Part shown: piece after piece, positions 49,902-58,308 of the stretch
How positions within the stretch are numbered: position 1 is the first letter of the stretch
How the letters are laid out: each line of letters starts with the position of its first letter
From: Pseudomonas sp. Irchel 3E13
Lineage (GTDB): Bacteria > Pseudomonadota > Gammaproteobacteria > Pseudomonadales > Pseudomonadaceae
DNA length: 64,000 bases
Direction: 5' to 3'
Assembly: GCF_900187455.1 (NCBI RefSeq)
Contig: NZ_FYDX01000024.1
Span: forward strand, 1 to 64,000
The notes under the pieces: generated by a model
Seen by the model: only the letters and a program-made list of their open reading frames with translations
Told to the model about the DNA's origin: nothing
Databases searched by the model: none
Position numbers and translations under genes: made by a program

Positions 49902-51836
49902 TCAGGTATTGAGCCGCTTATCGATCAACCCCTGCACCACGCCCGGGTCGGCCAGGGTCGAAGTGTCGCCCAGGTTGTCCAGCTCGTTGCAGGCGATCTT
50001 GCGCAGGATCCGCCGCATGATCTTGCCCGAGCGGGTCTTGGGCAATGCCGGTGCCCACTGGATCAGCTCCGGTTTGGCGAAGCTGCCGATTTCCTTGCTG
50101 ACCAGCGCCAGCAGCTCTTTTTTCAGCGCCTCGTCTGGCTCGATGCCGTTCATCGGGGTGACAAAGGCGTAGATGCCCTGGCCTTTGAGGTCGTGGGGAT
50201 AACCGACCACCGCCGCCTCGGCGATGCTGTCGTGCAGCACCAGCGCGCTTTCCACCTCGGCGGTGCCGATGCGGTGGCCGGACACATTGATCACGTCGTC
50301 GATGCGCCCGGTTATCCACAGGTCGCCCTGTTCGTCGCGGCGGGCGCCGTCGCCGGTGAAGTAATAGCCGGGGAAGGGCTTGAAGTAGGTGTCGATCATC
50401 CGCTGGTGATCGCCGTAGACGCTGCGGATCTGCGCCGGCCAACTGGCCTTGATCACCAACATGCCGGCGCCGGGGCCTTCGATGATCTGGCCTTTCTCGT
50501 CCAGCAGCACCGGCTGGACGCCGAACATCGGCTTGGTCGCGCAGCCGGGCTTGATGTGTCGGGCACTGACCAGTGGGGTCAGCATCGTGGCGCCGGTTTC
50601 GGTCTGCCACCAGGTGTCGACGATGGGACAGCGTTGCTCGCCGACGACGTTGAAGTACCACTCCCAGGCTTCCGGGTTGATCGGTTCGCCAACGCTGCCG
50701 AGCAGGCGCAGGCTTTTGCGCGACGTATTTTTCAGCGGGCCTTCGCCTTCGCGCATCAGGGCGCGCAGGGCAGTGGGCGCGGTGTAGAAGATGTTCACCT
50801 GATGTTTGTCGACGACTTGCCAGAAACGCGAGGCGTCCGGGTAGTTCGGCACGCCTTCGAACATCACACTGGTGGCCCCGTTGGCCAGCGGTCCGTAGAC
50901 GATATAGCTGTGGCCGGTCACCCAGCCGACGTCGGCGCTGCACCAGAAGACTTCACCTTCGCGGTAGTCGAACACCACTTTGAAGGTCATGGCTGCCTGC
51001 AGCAGATAACCGGCGGTGCTGTGCAGCACGCCCTTGGGTTTGCCGGTACTGCCGGAGGTGTAGAGGATGAACAGCGGGTCTTCGGCGTCCATCGGTTCGG
51101 GCGGGCAGTCGTCGCTGACCTGGGCGATGGCATCGTGATACCAGAGGTCGCGCTGGTCGTTCCATTCGACCTTGCCACCGGTACGCTTGACCACCACCAT
51201 GCTGTTTACATTCGGACAACTGGCCAGGGCCTTGTCGACGTTCTGCTTGAGGGCGACGGTCTTGCCGCCGCGTACGCCTTCATCGGCGGTGATCACCGTC
51301 CGGCAGTCGGCATCGAGGATGCGGTCGCGCAGGGCGTCGGGGGAAAAACCGCCGAACACCACCGAGTGAATCGCGCCGATGCGGGTGCAGGCGAGCATGG
51401 CGAAAGCCGCCTCCGGGATCATCGGCATGTAGATGCACACCCGGTCGCCTTTTTTCACTCCGCGCTGCTTGAGTACGTTGGCCAGCCGACAGACTTGCTG
51501 GTGCACCTGGCGATAGCTGAGGGTGGCGGAACGGCTCGGGTCGTCGCCCTCCCAGATGATCGCCGGCTGGTCGCCGTGTTTGGCCAGGTGGCGGTCGAGG
51601 CAGTTGTAGCTGACGTTGAGTTTCGCGTCCTTGAACCAGACGGCTTTGCCGGTGCGGATGTCGCACTCCTGGATCGCGCTCCACGGGCTGACCCAGTCCA
51701 GGCGTTTGGCCTGCTCGGTCCAGAATTGATCGGGCTGTTCTATCGATTGGCGGTAGAGGCGTTCGTAGTCGGCCTGGCTGATTTCGGCGGCGCGACTGAC
51801 GGCGTCGGCTTTGGGGAAGGTACTGATCTCGAACAT
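49902..51836 (-). CDS. acs: Acetyl-CoA synthetase
   Basis: This 644-residue AMP-forming ligase makes acetyl-CoA from acetate. Motifs visible are the P-loop YTSGSTGKPKGV (about 260), WWQTETGA, YFTGDGARRDEQG and the C-terminal RSGKIMRRILRKI with the Lys that is acetylated in homologues. ATG 51836 gives MFEISTFPKADAVS; the open frame extends to 51878. The leader has ATAACAACA followed by GGACAGG, resembling a Crc/Hfq site. Confidence 0.97.
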   Translation of the reverse strand: MFEISTFPKADAVSRAAEISQADYERLYRQSIEQPDQFWTEQAKRLDWVSPWSAIQECDIRTGKAVWFKDAKLNVSYNCLDRHLAKHGDQPAIIWEGDDPSRSATLSYRQVHQQVCRLANVLKQRGVKKGDRVCIYMPMIPEAAFAMLACTRIGAIHSVVFGGFSPDALRDRILDADCRTVITADEGVRGGKTVALKQNVDKALASCPNVNSMVVVKRTGGKVEWNDQRDLWYHDAIAQVSDDCPPEPMDAEDPLFILYTSGSTGKPKGVLHSTAGYLLQAAMTFKVVFDYREGEVFWCSADVGWVTGHSYIVYGPLANGATSVMFEGVPNYPDASRFWQVVDKHQVNIFYTAPTALRALMREGEGPLKNTSRKSLRLLGSVGEPINPEAWEWYFNVVGEQRCPIVDTWWQTETGATMLTPLVSARHIKPGCATKPMFGVQPVLLDEKGQIIEGPGAGMLVIKASWPAQIRSVYGDHQRMIDTYFKPFPGYYFTGDGARRDEQGDLWITGRIDDVINVSGHRIGTAEVESALVLHDSIAEAAVVGYPHDLKGQGIYAFVTPMNGIEPDEALKKELLALVSKEIGSFAKPELIQWAPALPKTRSGKIMRRILRKIACNELDNLGDTSTLADPGVVQGLIDKRLNT

Positions 51837-51850
51837 GGCACAACCTGTCC

Positions 51851-51858
51851 TGTTGTTA
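51851..51858 (-). promoter_or_regulatory. Possible CA motif in the acs leader
   Basis: Minus-strand TAACAACA is one base off AAnAAnAA and lies next to the ribosome site of acs. It suggests possible Crc/Hfq repression of acetate activation. Weaker than the lldP site. Confidence 0.35.
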
Positions 51859-51997
51859 TGGGACGGCGTTGCCTTCATCAGCGGCGACGCTCCTGCTGCA
51901 CGCGGGGGAGCGGGTCTTCGCCGTGATGTTCCAAGGCTGCCGGGTCAGGACAGTGTAGTCGCTGCCCCCGGCCATGTTCGGGGGCAGCGTTAGGCGG

Positions 51998-53662
51998 TCA
52001 GCCGCGGTGACGGCCGCGGAAGTAGTTGATCAGGCCTTGGGTCGAGGCGTCTTCGGCAGGCTCTTCGATGCCGCCGGTCAGGCGCTGGTAGACGCCTTTG
52101 CCGAGCTCCTTGCCCAGTTCCACGCCCCATTGGTCGAAGGCGTTGATGCCCCAGATCACGCTCTGCACGAAGACCTTGTGCTCGTACATGGCCACCAGCG
52201 CGCCGAGACGACGCGGGCTGATCCGCTCCACCACCAAGGTGTTGCTCGGGCGGTTGCCAGGGATCACCTTGTGCGGCGCCAGCCTCTGCACCTCGGCCTC
52301 GGCCATGCCCTTCTCGCGCAGCTCGGTTTCGGCTTCGGCGCGGGTCTTGCCGAGCATCAGCGCCTGGCTTTGCGACAGGCAGTTGGCGTACAGCCACTGA
52401 TGGTGGTCGGCAACCGGGTTGAAGCTGACCACCGGAACGATGAAGTCGGCCGGAATCAACTGGGTGCCCTGGTGCAGCAACTGGTGATACGCGTGCTGGC
52501 CGTTGCAGCCTACGCCGCCCCAGATGACCGGGCCGGTGTCGTGGTTGACCGGCGTGCCGTCCTGACGGACGGATTTACCGTTTGATTCCATGTCCAGTTG
52601 TTGCAGGTGTTTGGTGATGTTACGCAGGTAATGGTCGTACGGCAGGATCGCATGAGCCTGCGCGCCCCAGAAATTACCGTACCAGACCCCGAGCAAGGCC
52701 AGCAGCACCGGCATGTTCTGCTCGAACGGCGCGTTCTGGAAATGCTGATCCATGGTGTAGGCACCGGACAGCAGTTCCTTGAAGTTGGCGGTGCCGATGG
52801 CCAGGGCGATCGGCAGACCGATGGCCGACCACAGCGAGTAGCGCCCGCCCACCCAGTCCCACATCGGGAAGATGTTCTCTTCGCGGATACCGAAGGCCAC
52901 CGCAGCGGCCTTGTTGCTGGAAACGGCGATGAAGTGGCGATACAGCTCGGCTTCCGAGCCGCCCTGGGCCAGGTACCAGGCGCGGGCGGCCTGGGCGTTC
53001 TTCAGGGTTTCCAGGGTGTTGAAGGACTTCGAGGAAACAATGAACAGGGTGGTTTCGGCGCGCAGCTTGGCCGACAGCTCGTGGAATTCGCTGCCATCGA
53101 TGTTCGCCAGGTAATGGCAGCGCACGCCGCGTTGGGCGTAGGGCAGCAGGGCTTCGGAGACCAGCTCCGGGCCGAGGAACGAGCCGCCGATACCGATGTT
53201 CACCACGTCGGTGATGGGCTTCTCGCTGTAGCCGCGCCACAGCCCGTCGTGGATCTTGCCAACCAGCTCGGTGACCTGGTTCAGCACTTTGTGTACGTCC
53301 GGCATCACGTTGACGCCGTTGACGCTCAGCTTGTCGCCGACCGGGCGGCGCAGCGCGGTGTGCAGGGCCGGGCGACCTTCGGAGGCGTTGAGGATCTCGC
53401 CGGCGAACAGGGCGTCGATCGCCTCTTTCAAGCCGACTTCATTGGCCAGACCGACCAGCTTGGTGCGGGTCTCGGCGTTGATCAGGTTTTTCGAGTAGTC
53501 GAGGAAAAGCCCGCAACTGCTCAGGGAGAATTGGTTGAAACGTTGCGGTTCGGCATTGAATGCCTCGCGCATGCTGAAATCCTGCATGGCTTCGCGGTGT
53601 TGCTGGAGTGCCTGCCAGGCTGGCAGAGCGGTGACATCATGAGGAGTGCGGTAATACGCCAT
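51998..53662 (-). CDS. pgi: Glucose-6-phosphate isomerase
   Basis: This 554-residue enzyme interconverts glucose-6-phosphate and fructose-6-phosphate. The signatures IGIGGSFLGPELVSEAL (about 155), VGGRYSLWSAIGLPIAL and QWGVELGKELGKGVYQ are present, with catalytic Glu in LQQLDMESNGKSV and His in the Q.HA.H.LLHQG region (CNGQHAYHQLLHQG). ATG 53662 gives MAYYRTPHDVTALPAW; the open frame extends to 53758. It is followed downstream only by the acs region, and preceded by panBC, as in other Pseudomonas. Confidence 0.98.
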   Translation of the reverse strand: MAYYRTPHDVTALPAWQALQQHREAMQDFSMREAFNAEPQRFNQFSLSSCGLFLDYSKNLINAETRTKLVGLANEVGLKEAIDALFAGEILNASEGRPALHTALRRPVGDKLSVNGVNVMPDVHKVLNQVTELVGKIHDGLWRGYSEKPITDVVNIGIGGSFLGPELVSEALLPYAQRGVRCHYLANIDGSEFHELSAKLRAETTLFIVSSKSFNTLETLKNAQAARAWYLAQGGSEAELYRHFIAVSSNKAAAVAFGIREENIFPMWDWVGGRYSLWSAIGLPIALAIGTANFKELLSGAYTMDQHFQNAPFEQNMPVLLALLGVWYGNFWGAQAHAILPYDHYLRNITKHLQQLDMESNGKSVRQDGTPVNHDTGPVIWGGVGCNGQHAYHQLLHQGTQLIPADFIVPVVSFNPVADHHQWLYANCLSQSQALMLGKTRAEAETELREKGMAEAEVQRLAPHKVIPGNRPSNTLVVERISPRRLGALVAMYEHKVFVQSVIWGINAFDQWGVELGKELGKGVYQRLTGGIEEPAEDASTQGLINYFRGRHRG

Positions 53663-53718
53663 CGCTGCAGGTTTCCTTGGTTGCTTGAACTGCCTTGGAC
53701 ACTGTGTACCCGGGACCG

Positions 53719-53759
53719 TTTGCCGGCCCTCGCGGATTATTTCGCGGCGGGCCGGCAAA
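53719..53759 (-). terminator. Hairpin after panC
   Basis: TTTGCCGGCCC (53719-53729) pairs with GGGCCGGCAAA (53749-53759), with an inner CGCG/CGCG stem (53731-53734, 53743-53746). It separates panC from pgi. Confidence 0.65.
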
Positions 53760-53827
53760 TGCCATTGAGATATGTCATTCAGACACGGTCTGGCCTTCGG
53801 ATGATGGCACGGACTTGCTCTTCGAGC

Positions 53828-54685
53828 TTACTTCTCGTCGAGATTCAGGTGCAGGTTGTCGATCAGGCGGGTGGCACCGAGGAACGCTGCCACCAGGATC
53901 ACCAGATCGCGGTCGGTTTCGCCGGCCGGACGCAGGTTCAGCGCCTGGCGTACTTCCAGGTAGTCCGGTTTGAGGCCGGCGGTCTGTAGCGTTTGCTGGC
54001 CTTCGGCAATCAGCGCCGGGTAGTCGCGACGACCCTGGCGGATCGCCTCGGCCATCTGGCTGAGGGTGCGGTAGACGCTTGGCGCGATGGCGCGCTGTTC
54101 GTCGTTCAGGTAGCCGTTGCGCGAGGACAGCGCCAGGCCGTCGTCGGCGCGCACGGTCGGCTCGCCGATGATCTGGATCGGCATGTTCAGGTCACGCACC
54201 AGCGCGCGGATCACCGCCAGTTGCTGGAAGTCCTTCTGACCGAATATGGCCAGGTCCGGCTGGACCATGTTGAACAGTTTGCTGACTACCGTGGCCACGC
54301 CTTCGAAGTGGCCGGGACGGCTGGCGCCGCAGAGACCTTCCGAGAGGTGCGGAACGCTGACCCGGGTCTGCACGCCCATGCCGTCGGGGTACATCTCTTC
54401 GACGGTGGGGGCGAACAGCAGGTGGCAACCGGCCTGGAGCAGGCGTTCCTGGTCGGCGGCCAGGGTGCGCGGGTACTTGTCGAGGTCTTCGCTGGGTCCG
54501 AACTGCAGCGGGTTGACGAAGATGCTGGCGACGACGAAATCGGCGCGTTGGGCGGCCTTGGTCACCAGGGCCGCGTGGCCGCTGTGCAGGTTACCCATGG
54601 TCGGTACGAAACCGACCCGCTTGCCTTCGCTGCGGGCGCGGGCGACGGCGGCGCGCAGCTCGCGAACGGTCTTGACGGTGTTCAT
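53828..54685 (-). CDS. panC: Pantothenate synthetase
   Basis: This 285-residue enzyme joins pantoate and beta-alanine using ATP. The HIGH-like motif PTMGNLHSGH (about 28-37), FGQKDFQQLAVIRALVRDL (about 150-168) and the KMSKS-like SSRNGYL (about 188) are visible. ATG 54685 overlaps the panB stop (ATGA), so the two are translated together. The frame is open far upstream to 55084, but that part is antisense-free shadow of panB. Confidence 0.98.
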   Translation of the reverse strand: MNTVKTVRELRAAVARARSEGKRVGFVPTMGNLHSGHAALVTKAAQRADFVVASIFVNPLQFGPSEDLDKYPRTLAADQERLLQAGCHLLFAPTVEEMYPDGMGVQTRVSVPHLSEGLCGASRPGHFEGVATVVSKLFNMVQPDLAIFGQKDFQQLAVIRALVRDLNMPIQIIGEPTVRADDGLALSSRNGYLNDEQRAIAPSVYRTLSQMAEAIRQGRRDYPALIAEGQQTLQTAGLKPDYLEVRQALNLRPAGETDRDLVILVAAFLGATRLIDNLHLNLDEK

Positions 54686-55482
54686 GCGCTGAACCCATGT
54701 TCGGTGCCGGGGAAGCTGACGTCCTTGACCGCTTGTACATAGGCCTGGAAAGCACTCTGGATGTCCGGCTGGCCGGCCATGAAGTTCTTCACGAACTTCG
54801 GTGTACGACCGGTCAGCGACAGGCCCAGCATGTCGTGCATGACCAGCACCTGACCATCGGTGGCGCTGCCAGCGCCGATACCGATGACCGGAATGCCCAC
54901 GGCCTGGGTGATTTCCGCGGCCAGCTCGCTCGGCACGCACTCGAGCAGCAGCATTGCGACACCCGCCTGTTCCAGGGCGATGGCGTCGGCGCGCATCTGC
55001 CGGGCCTGGTTTTCCTGACGGCCCTGGACCTTGTAGCCGCCGAGGATGTTCACCGCTTGCGGGGTCAGGCCCAGATGGGCGCAAACCGGCACGCCACGCT
55101 CAGCCAGCAGGCGGATGGTGTCGCCCAGCCAGGCGGCGCCTTCGAGCTTGACCATGTGCGCACCGGCCTGCATCAGCTGGGCACAGTTGGCGAAGGCTTG
55201 CTCGGGGGTGGCATACGCCATGAAGGGCAGGTCGGCCAGGATCAGCGCACCTTCGTTGCCGCGTTTGACGCTGGCGACGTGGTAGGCCATTTCTGAATTG
55301 GTCACCGGCAAAGTGCTGTCATGGCCCTGCAGGACCATGCCCAGGGAATCGCCCACCAACAGGATCTCCACGCCGGCGCGGTTCGCGGTCTGGGCGAAGG
55401 TCGCGTCATAGCAGGTCAGCATGGCGATTTTCTCACCCTTGGCCTTGAGGGCCTGGAGGGTGGTCAAGGTTACGTCTGGCAT
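54682..55482 (-). CDS. panB: 3-methyl-2-oxobutanoate hydroxymethyltransferase
   Basis: This 266-residue enzyme makes ketopantoate from alpha-ketoisovalerate and methylene-tetrahydrofolate, the first step of pantothenate synthesis. The family motifs MLTCYDATFA, LLVGDSLGMVLQGHDSTLPV (about 40-59) and IPVIGIGAGSATDGQVLV are complete. ATG 55482 gives MPDVTLTTLQALK, the standard start. First gene of panBC. Confidence 0.98.
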   Translation of the reverse strand: MPDVTLTTLQALKAKGEKIAMLTCYDATFAQTANRAGVEILLVGDSLGMVLQGHDSTLPVTNSEMAYHVASVKRGNEGALILADLPFMAYATPEQAFANCAQLMQAGAHMVKLEGAAWLGDTIRLLAERGVPVCAHLGLTPQAVNILGGYKVQGRQENQARQMRADAIALEQAGVAMLLLECVPSELAAEITQAVGIPVIGIGAGSATDGQVLVMHDMLGLSLTGRTPKFVKNFMAGQPDIQSAFQAYVQAVKDVSFPGTEHGFSA

Positions 55483-55733
55483 GAAAAGCAATCCTCGTTC
55501 AGGCGCTGTGAAAAACCACTGCGTACAACGCATGTATTCATCTTCTGGAACAGCACATCATCGATCGTGGTGTTTGGGTTTGGATCTGTTCCAGGCCTAT
55601 TTACGCCTTGTTTATGGCACCGGGGTGCCACGGGACGCCTATAGTCGTGAGCGCGAGGGGGGAAGTCAATTACCGTGTTACCGCATTGTTACGTCGTGGC
55701 TGTTACGGGCGTTACCGCTGGGGGAACGCCCGG

Positions 55734-56210
55734 TTACAGGCGCTCGAGGCCGACGAACGGGCAATCTGCCAGTAATTGCGAGAGGGGCCGCTGATCTGCC
55801 AACCGGAAGCCTTCGGGCACCAGTTCGGCCAGGGGATAGAGCACGAACGGGCGGGCGTGCATGTGGTAGTGGGGCACTTTCAGTCGCGGTTCGTCGATGA
55901 CCCGGTCGGCGTACAGCAGGATATCCAGGTCAAGGGTGCGCGGGCCCCAGCGCTCCTTGCGTTCGCGGCCCTGATCCGCCTCGATGGCTTGCAGGGCGTC
56001 GAGTAGCGCAATGGGCTCGAGCGTGGTGTCCAGCGCGGCCACGGCGTTGGTGTAGCGCGGCTGGCCGGGGGACAGCGAATCGCTGGCATAAAAGGACGAA
56101 ACGCCGGCGACCTGTGTATCCGGTAGCAGTGCCAGCGCTTCAATGGCGCTGCGCAACTGCTTCTGCGGATTGGCCAGGTTGCTGCCCAGGCCGATGTAGA
56201 CGCGGACCAT
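55734..56210 (-). CDS. folK: HPPK, folate pathway pyrophosphokinase
   Basis: This 158-residue enzyme transfers pyrophosphate to 6-hydroxymethyl-dihydropterin, making the substrate of FolP (also in this window). The signature RTLDLDILLY with its metal-binding aspartates is at about 91-100 and the start is MVRVYIGLGSNL. It begins five bases after the pcnB stop, so the two are cotranscribed. Confidence 0.97.
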   Translation of the reverse strand: MVRVYIGLGSNLANPQKQLRSAIEALALLPDTQVAGVSSFYASDSLSPGQPRYTNAVAALDTTLEPIALLDALQAIEADQGRERKERWGPRTLDLDILLYADRVIDEPRLKVPHYHMHARPFVLYPLAELVPEGFRLADQRPLSQLLADCPFVGLERL

Positions 56211-56215
56211 GCTGC

Positions 56216-57604
56216 TTACTCGCCTGTGCCACTGTCGACGCGCTTGCGCTTGCTCGGGCTGCGCTTGCGTTTGCGTGGGCCGGCGCTGCTGCCTTCTTCA
56301 CGGCCGCCCAGCTCGCGGATCATCTCGCGGCGCTCGCTTTCGTTGCATTCCTGATAGTCGGTCCACCACTGGCCGAGGTCCTCGGTTTCCTCGCCTGCGC
56401 TTTCACGCAACAGCAGGAAGTCGTAACCGGCACGGAAACGCGGGTTGTCGAGCAACAGGTCGGCACGCTTGCCGCTGCGGCGTGGCAGGCGTTCCTGCAT
56501 GTCCCAGATTTCGCGGATCGGCAGGGTGAAGCGCTTCGGAATGGCGATGCGCTGGCACTGTTCGGCGATCAGCTCGTGGGCGGCTTCCTGCATGGCCGGG
56601 ATCGGCGGCATGCCGCGGCTTTGCAGGTACAGGGCGCGACCCGGCAGGGCTGGCCAGAGCAGGGCGGCAAACAGGAACGCCGGGGTGACCGGCTTGCCCT
56701 GCTTGATCCGCAGGTCGGTGTTGATCAGCGCCTGACTGATCAGCGTGTGCGTGTAGTTCGGGTGCTCTTCCAGGGCCTGGGCACTGGCCGGGAACAGCGG
56801 ATCGAACAGTTGCAGGTCCACCAGCATCTCGAAGGTGTCGGCGGCGTGTCCGGACAGGAACAGCTTCAGCGATTCCTCGAACAGCCGCGCCGCCGGGATT
56901 TCCCGCAGCATCGGTGCCAGTTCGCGGATCGGCTGCACGGTGTGCTTTTCGATACCGAAGTTCAGCTTGGCGGCGAAACGCACGGCACGCAGCATGCGGA
57001 CCGGGTCTTCCTGGTAGCGCTGGGTCGGATCGCCGATCAGGCGCAGCAGGCGATTGCGGATGTCGTGTACGCCATTGGCGTAATCGAGAATGCGCTCGCT
57101 GACCGGATCGTAGTAAAGGGCGTTGATGGTGAAGTCACGGCGCTGGGCATCTTCTTCCAAGGTGCCGTAGACGTTGTCACGCAGGATCCGTCCGCTCTCG
57201 TTGCGGGAAGACTGGTGACTGTTTTCTTCTTCATCCACCGGATGGTTGGCGCGGAAGGTGGCGACTTCGATGATCTCGCGCCCGAAATGGACGTGGACCA
57301 GCTTGAAGCGTCGACCGATGACTCGGGCGTTGCGGAATTCCGCACGGACCTGCTCGGGGGTGGCGCTGGTAGCGACGTCGAAGTCCTTGGGGTTGATGCC
57401 CAAGAGCATGTCGCGTACGCAACCACCGACCAGATAGGCCTGGTAGCCGGCGCTTTGCAGGCGCTCGACGATGCTCACCGCGTGGCGGCTGAACTGGCTG
57501 CGCTGCAGCGAATGTTGTGCGCTGTTGATCACCTCGGGCGTGGTGCGCCGATGGTGCTGGACATGCACGGGGGGACGGAAAGACTGGAACAGCTTCTTCA
57601 GCAT
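56216..57604 (-). CDS. pcnB: Poly(A) polymerase I
   Basis: This 462-residue enzyme adds poly(A) tails that mark RNAs for decay by PNPase and others. The nucleotidyltransferase motif LVGGCVRDMLLGINPKDFDVATSA (about 56-79) has the catalytic DFD, followed by RRDFTINAL and the RNA-binding region; the C-terminus is basic (RKRKRSPSKRKR). I set the start at ATG 57604 (MLKKLFQSFRPP). It lies just downstream of crcZ. Confidence 0.95.
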   Translation of the reverse strand: MLKKLFQSFRPPVHVQHHRRTTPEVINSAQHSLQRSQFSRHAVSIVERLQSAGYQAYLVGGCVRDMLLGINPKDFDVATSATPEQVRAEFRNARVIGRRFKLVHVHFGREIIEVATFRANHPVDEEENSHQSSRNESGRILRDNVYGTLEEDAQRRDFTINALYYDPVSERILDYANGVHDIRNRLLRLIGDPTQRYQEDPVRMLRAVRFAAKLNFGIEKHTVQPIRELAPMLREIPAARLFEESLKLFLSGHAADTFEMLVDLQLFDPLFPASAQALEEHPNYTHTLISQALINTDLRIKQGKPVTPAFLFAALLWPALPGRALYLQSRGMPPIPAMQEAAHELIAEQCQRIAIPKRFTLPIREIWDMQERLPRRSGKRADLLLDNPRFRAGYDFLLLRESAGEETEDLGQWWTDYQECNESERREMIRELGGREEGSSAGPRKRKRSPSKRKRVDSGTGE

Positions 57605-57735
57605 GGGATGCACTGTTTGAAGGAATTTTCGGCCATAAACGTAGAATGGCCGCATGATGGGCGTGGATTCTAGCATTTAGTCAGAAAAGGGTGTAGGCGC
57701 CCGAAAAATGGCTGTGTAGGAAGCTTCGCAGAAGG

Positions 57736-57766
57736 GAGAAACTACAAGGGGAGCCGAAGCTCCCCA
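57736..57766 (-). terminator. Terminator of crcZ
   Basis: The minus strand has GGGGAGC-TTCG-GCTCCCC (57764-57747) followed by TTGTAGTTTC. An outer AACTAC/GTAGTT pair (57741-57746, 57771-57776 region) extends the stem. Confidence 0.85.
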
Positions 57767-58112
57767 AGAAGTAGTTGCGTGCTCTTATTGTTTTTTTGTC
57801 GGGCTTCTTGTTTTTATTCACGCCCTATCCACAAAACGCCACAAGGCTTGTGGATCGTCTCCCTAATCGGGAGTACAAGAGCAAACGGATTGCTTTGGTC
57901 GCCGATGTTGCGATGATCTCTCGATCCAACCAGTTCAGGCTCTGCTTGAGTGCAGTTTTTGTTGTTCTCTGCCCGGTTGTGGGGCAAGCCCCAAACACAA
58001 CTCCTCTCCAAAAGAATCAGTTAGCTGCGCCTCCGCCGTATTGTTCTTATTGTGCGTGAGCCGATTCGTCTTATTTTTATTGTGTTTTGCTGTGCTTGTT
58101 ATTGTTCTTGTA
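57736..58112 (-). ncRNA. crcZ: CrcZ small RNA, Crc/Hfq antagonist
   Basis: Between cbrB and pcnB, where Pseudomonas encodes CrcZ, the minus strand carries a sigma-54 promoter, a strong terminator and about 377 nt in between without a convincing gene. At least six A-rich CA motifs of the AAnAAnAA type are spread through it (around 58110-58095, 58087-58070, 58052-58041, 57968-57956, 57819-57804 and 57798-57783). CrcZ soaks up Hfq-Crc and so lifts catabolite repression when CbrB activates its promoter. The start (about 58112) is set 12 bases after the -12 GC; the 3' end is approximate. Confidence 0.92.
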
Positions 58113-58123
58113 CCGAACATATA

Positions 58124-58138
58124 GCAGGTGCCGTGCCA
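58124..58138 (-). promoter_or_regulatory. Sigma-54 promoter of crcZ
   Basis: The minus strand reads TGGCACGGCACCTGC, with GG and GC exactly ten bases apart as in the RpoN consensus TGGCAC-N5-TTGC. CbrB, the adjacent sigma-54 activator, is the expected partner. Confidence 0.92.
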
Positions 58139-58200
58139 ACTTTTGCAAACCCCAGTAAAACAAGGGGTTAGGTAGTTTCGGGGGCCAATTCGAGGCGAAA

Positions 58201-58237
58201 AAAAACCGGGATTTCGTTACCGTAAACCCCGGTTTTT
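58201..58237 (-). terminator. Terminator of cbrB
   Basis: AAAAACCGGG (58201-58210) and CCCGGTTTTT (58228-58237) form ten base pairs; on the minus strand the stem is followed by eight or more T. It separates cbrB from the crcZ promoter. Confidence 0.93.
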
Positions 58238-58308
58238 GTTACGTCGCCGCCAAGAGGTAACAGTTTGTGCCACGCCTTCACTGTTACCTGTGGAGCAGCG
58301 GCGGTGCC

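Noticed and set aside
48849..51926. Plus-strand open frame of about 1,025 codons across acs and the MpaB-like gene
   Set aside because: It runs antisense through two convincing genes and the REP doublet, without a domain or a ribosome site.
57775..58059. Plus-strand frame of 94 codons opposite crcZ
   Set aside because: No ribosome site or domain; it lies on the antisense side of the CrcZ RNA and its hydrophobic look comes from the T-rich complement of the CA motifs.
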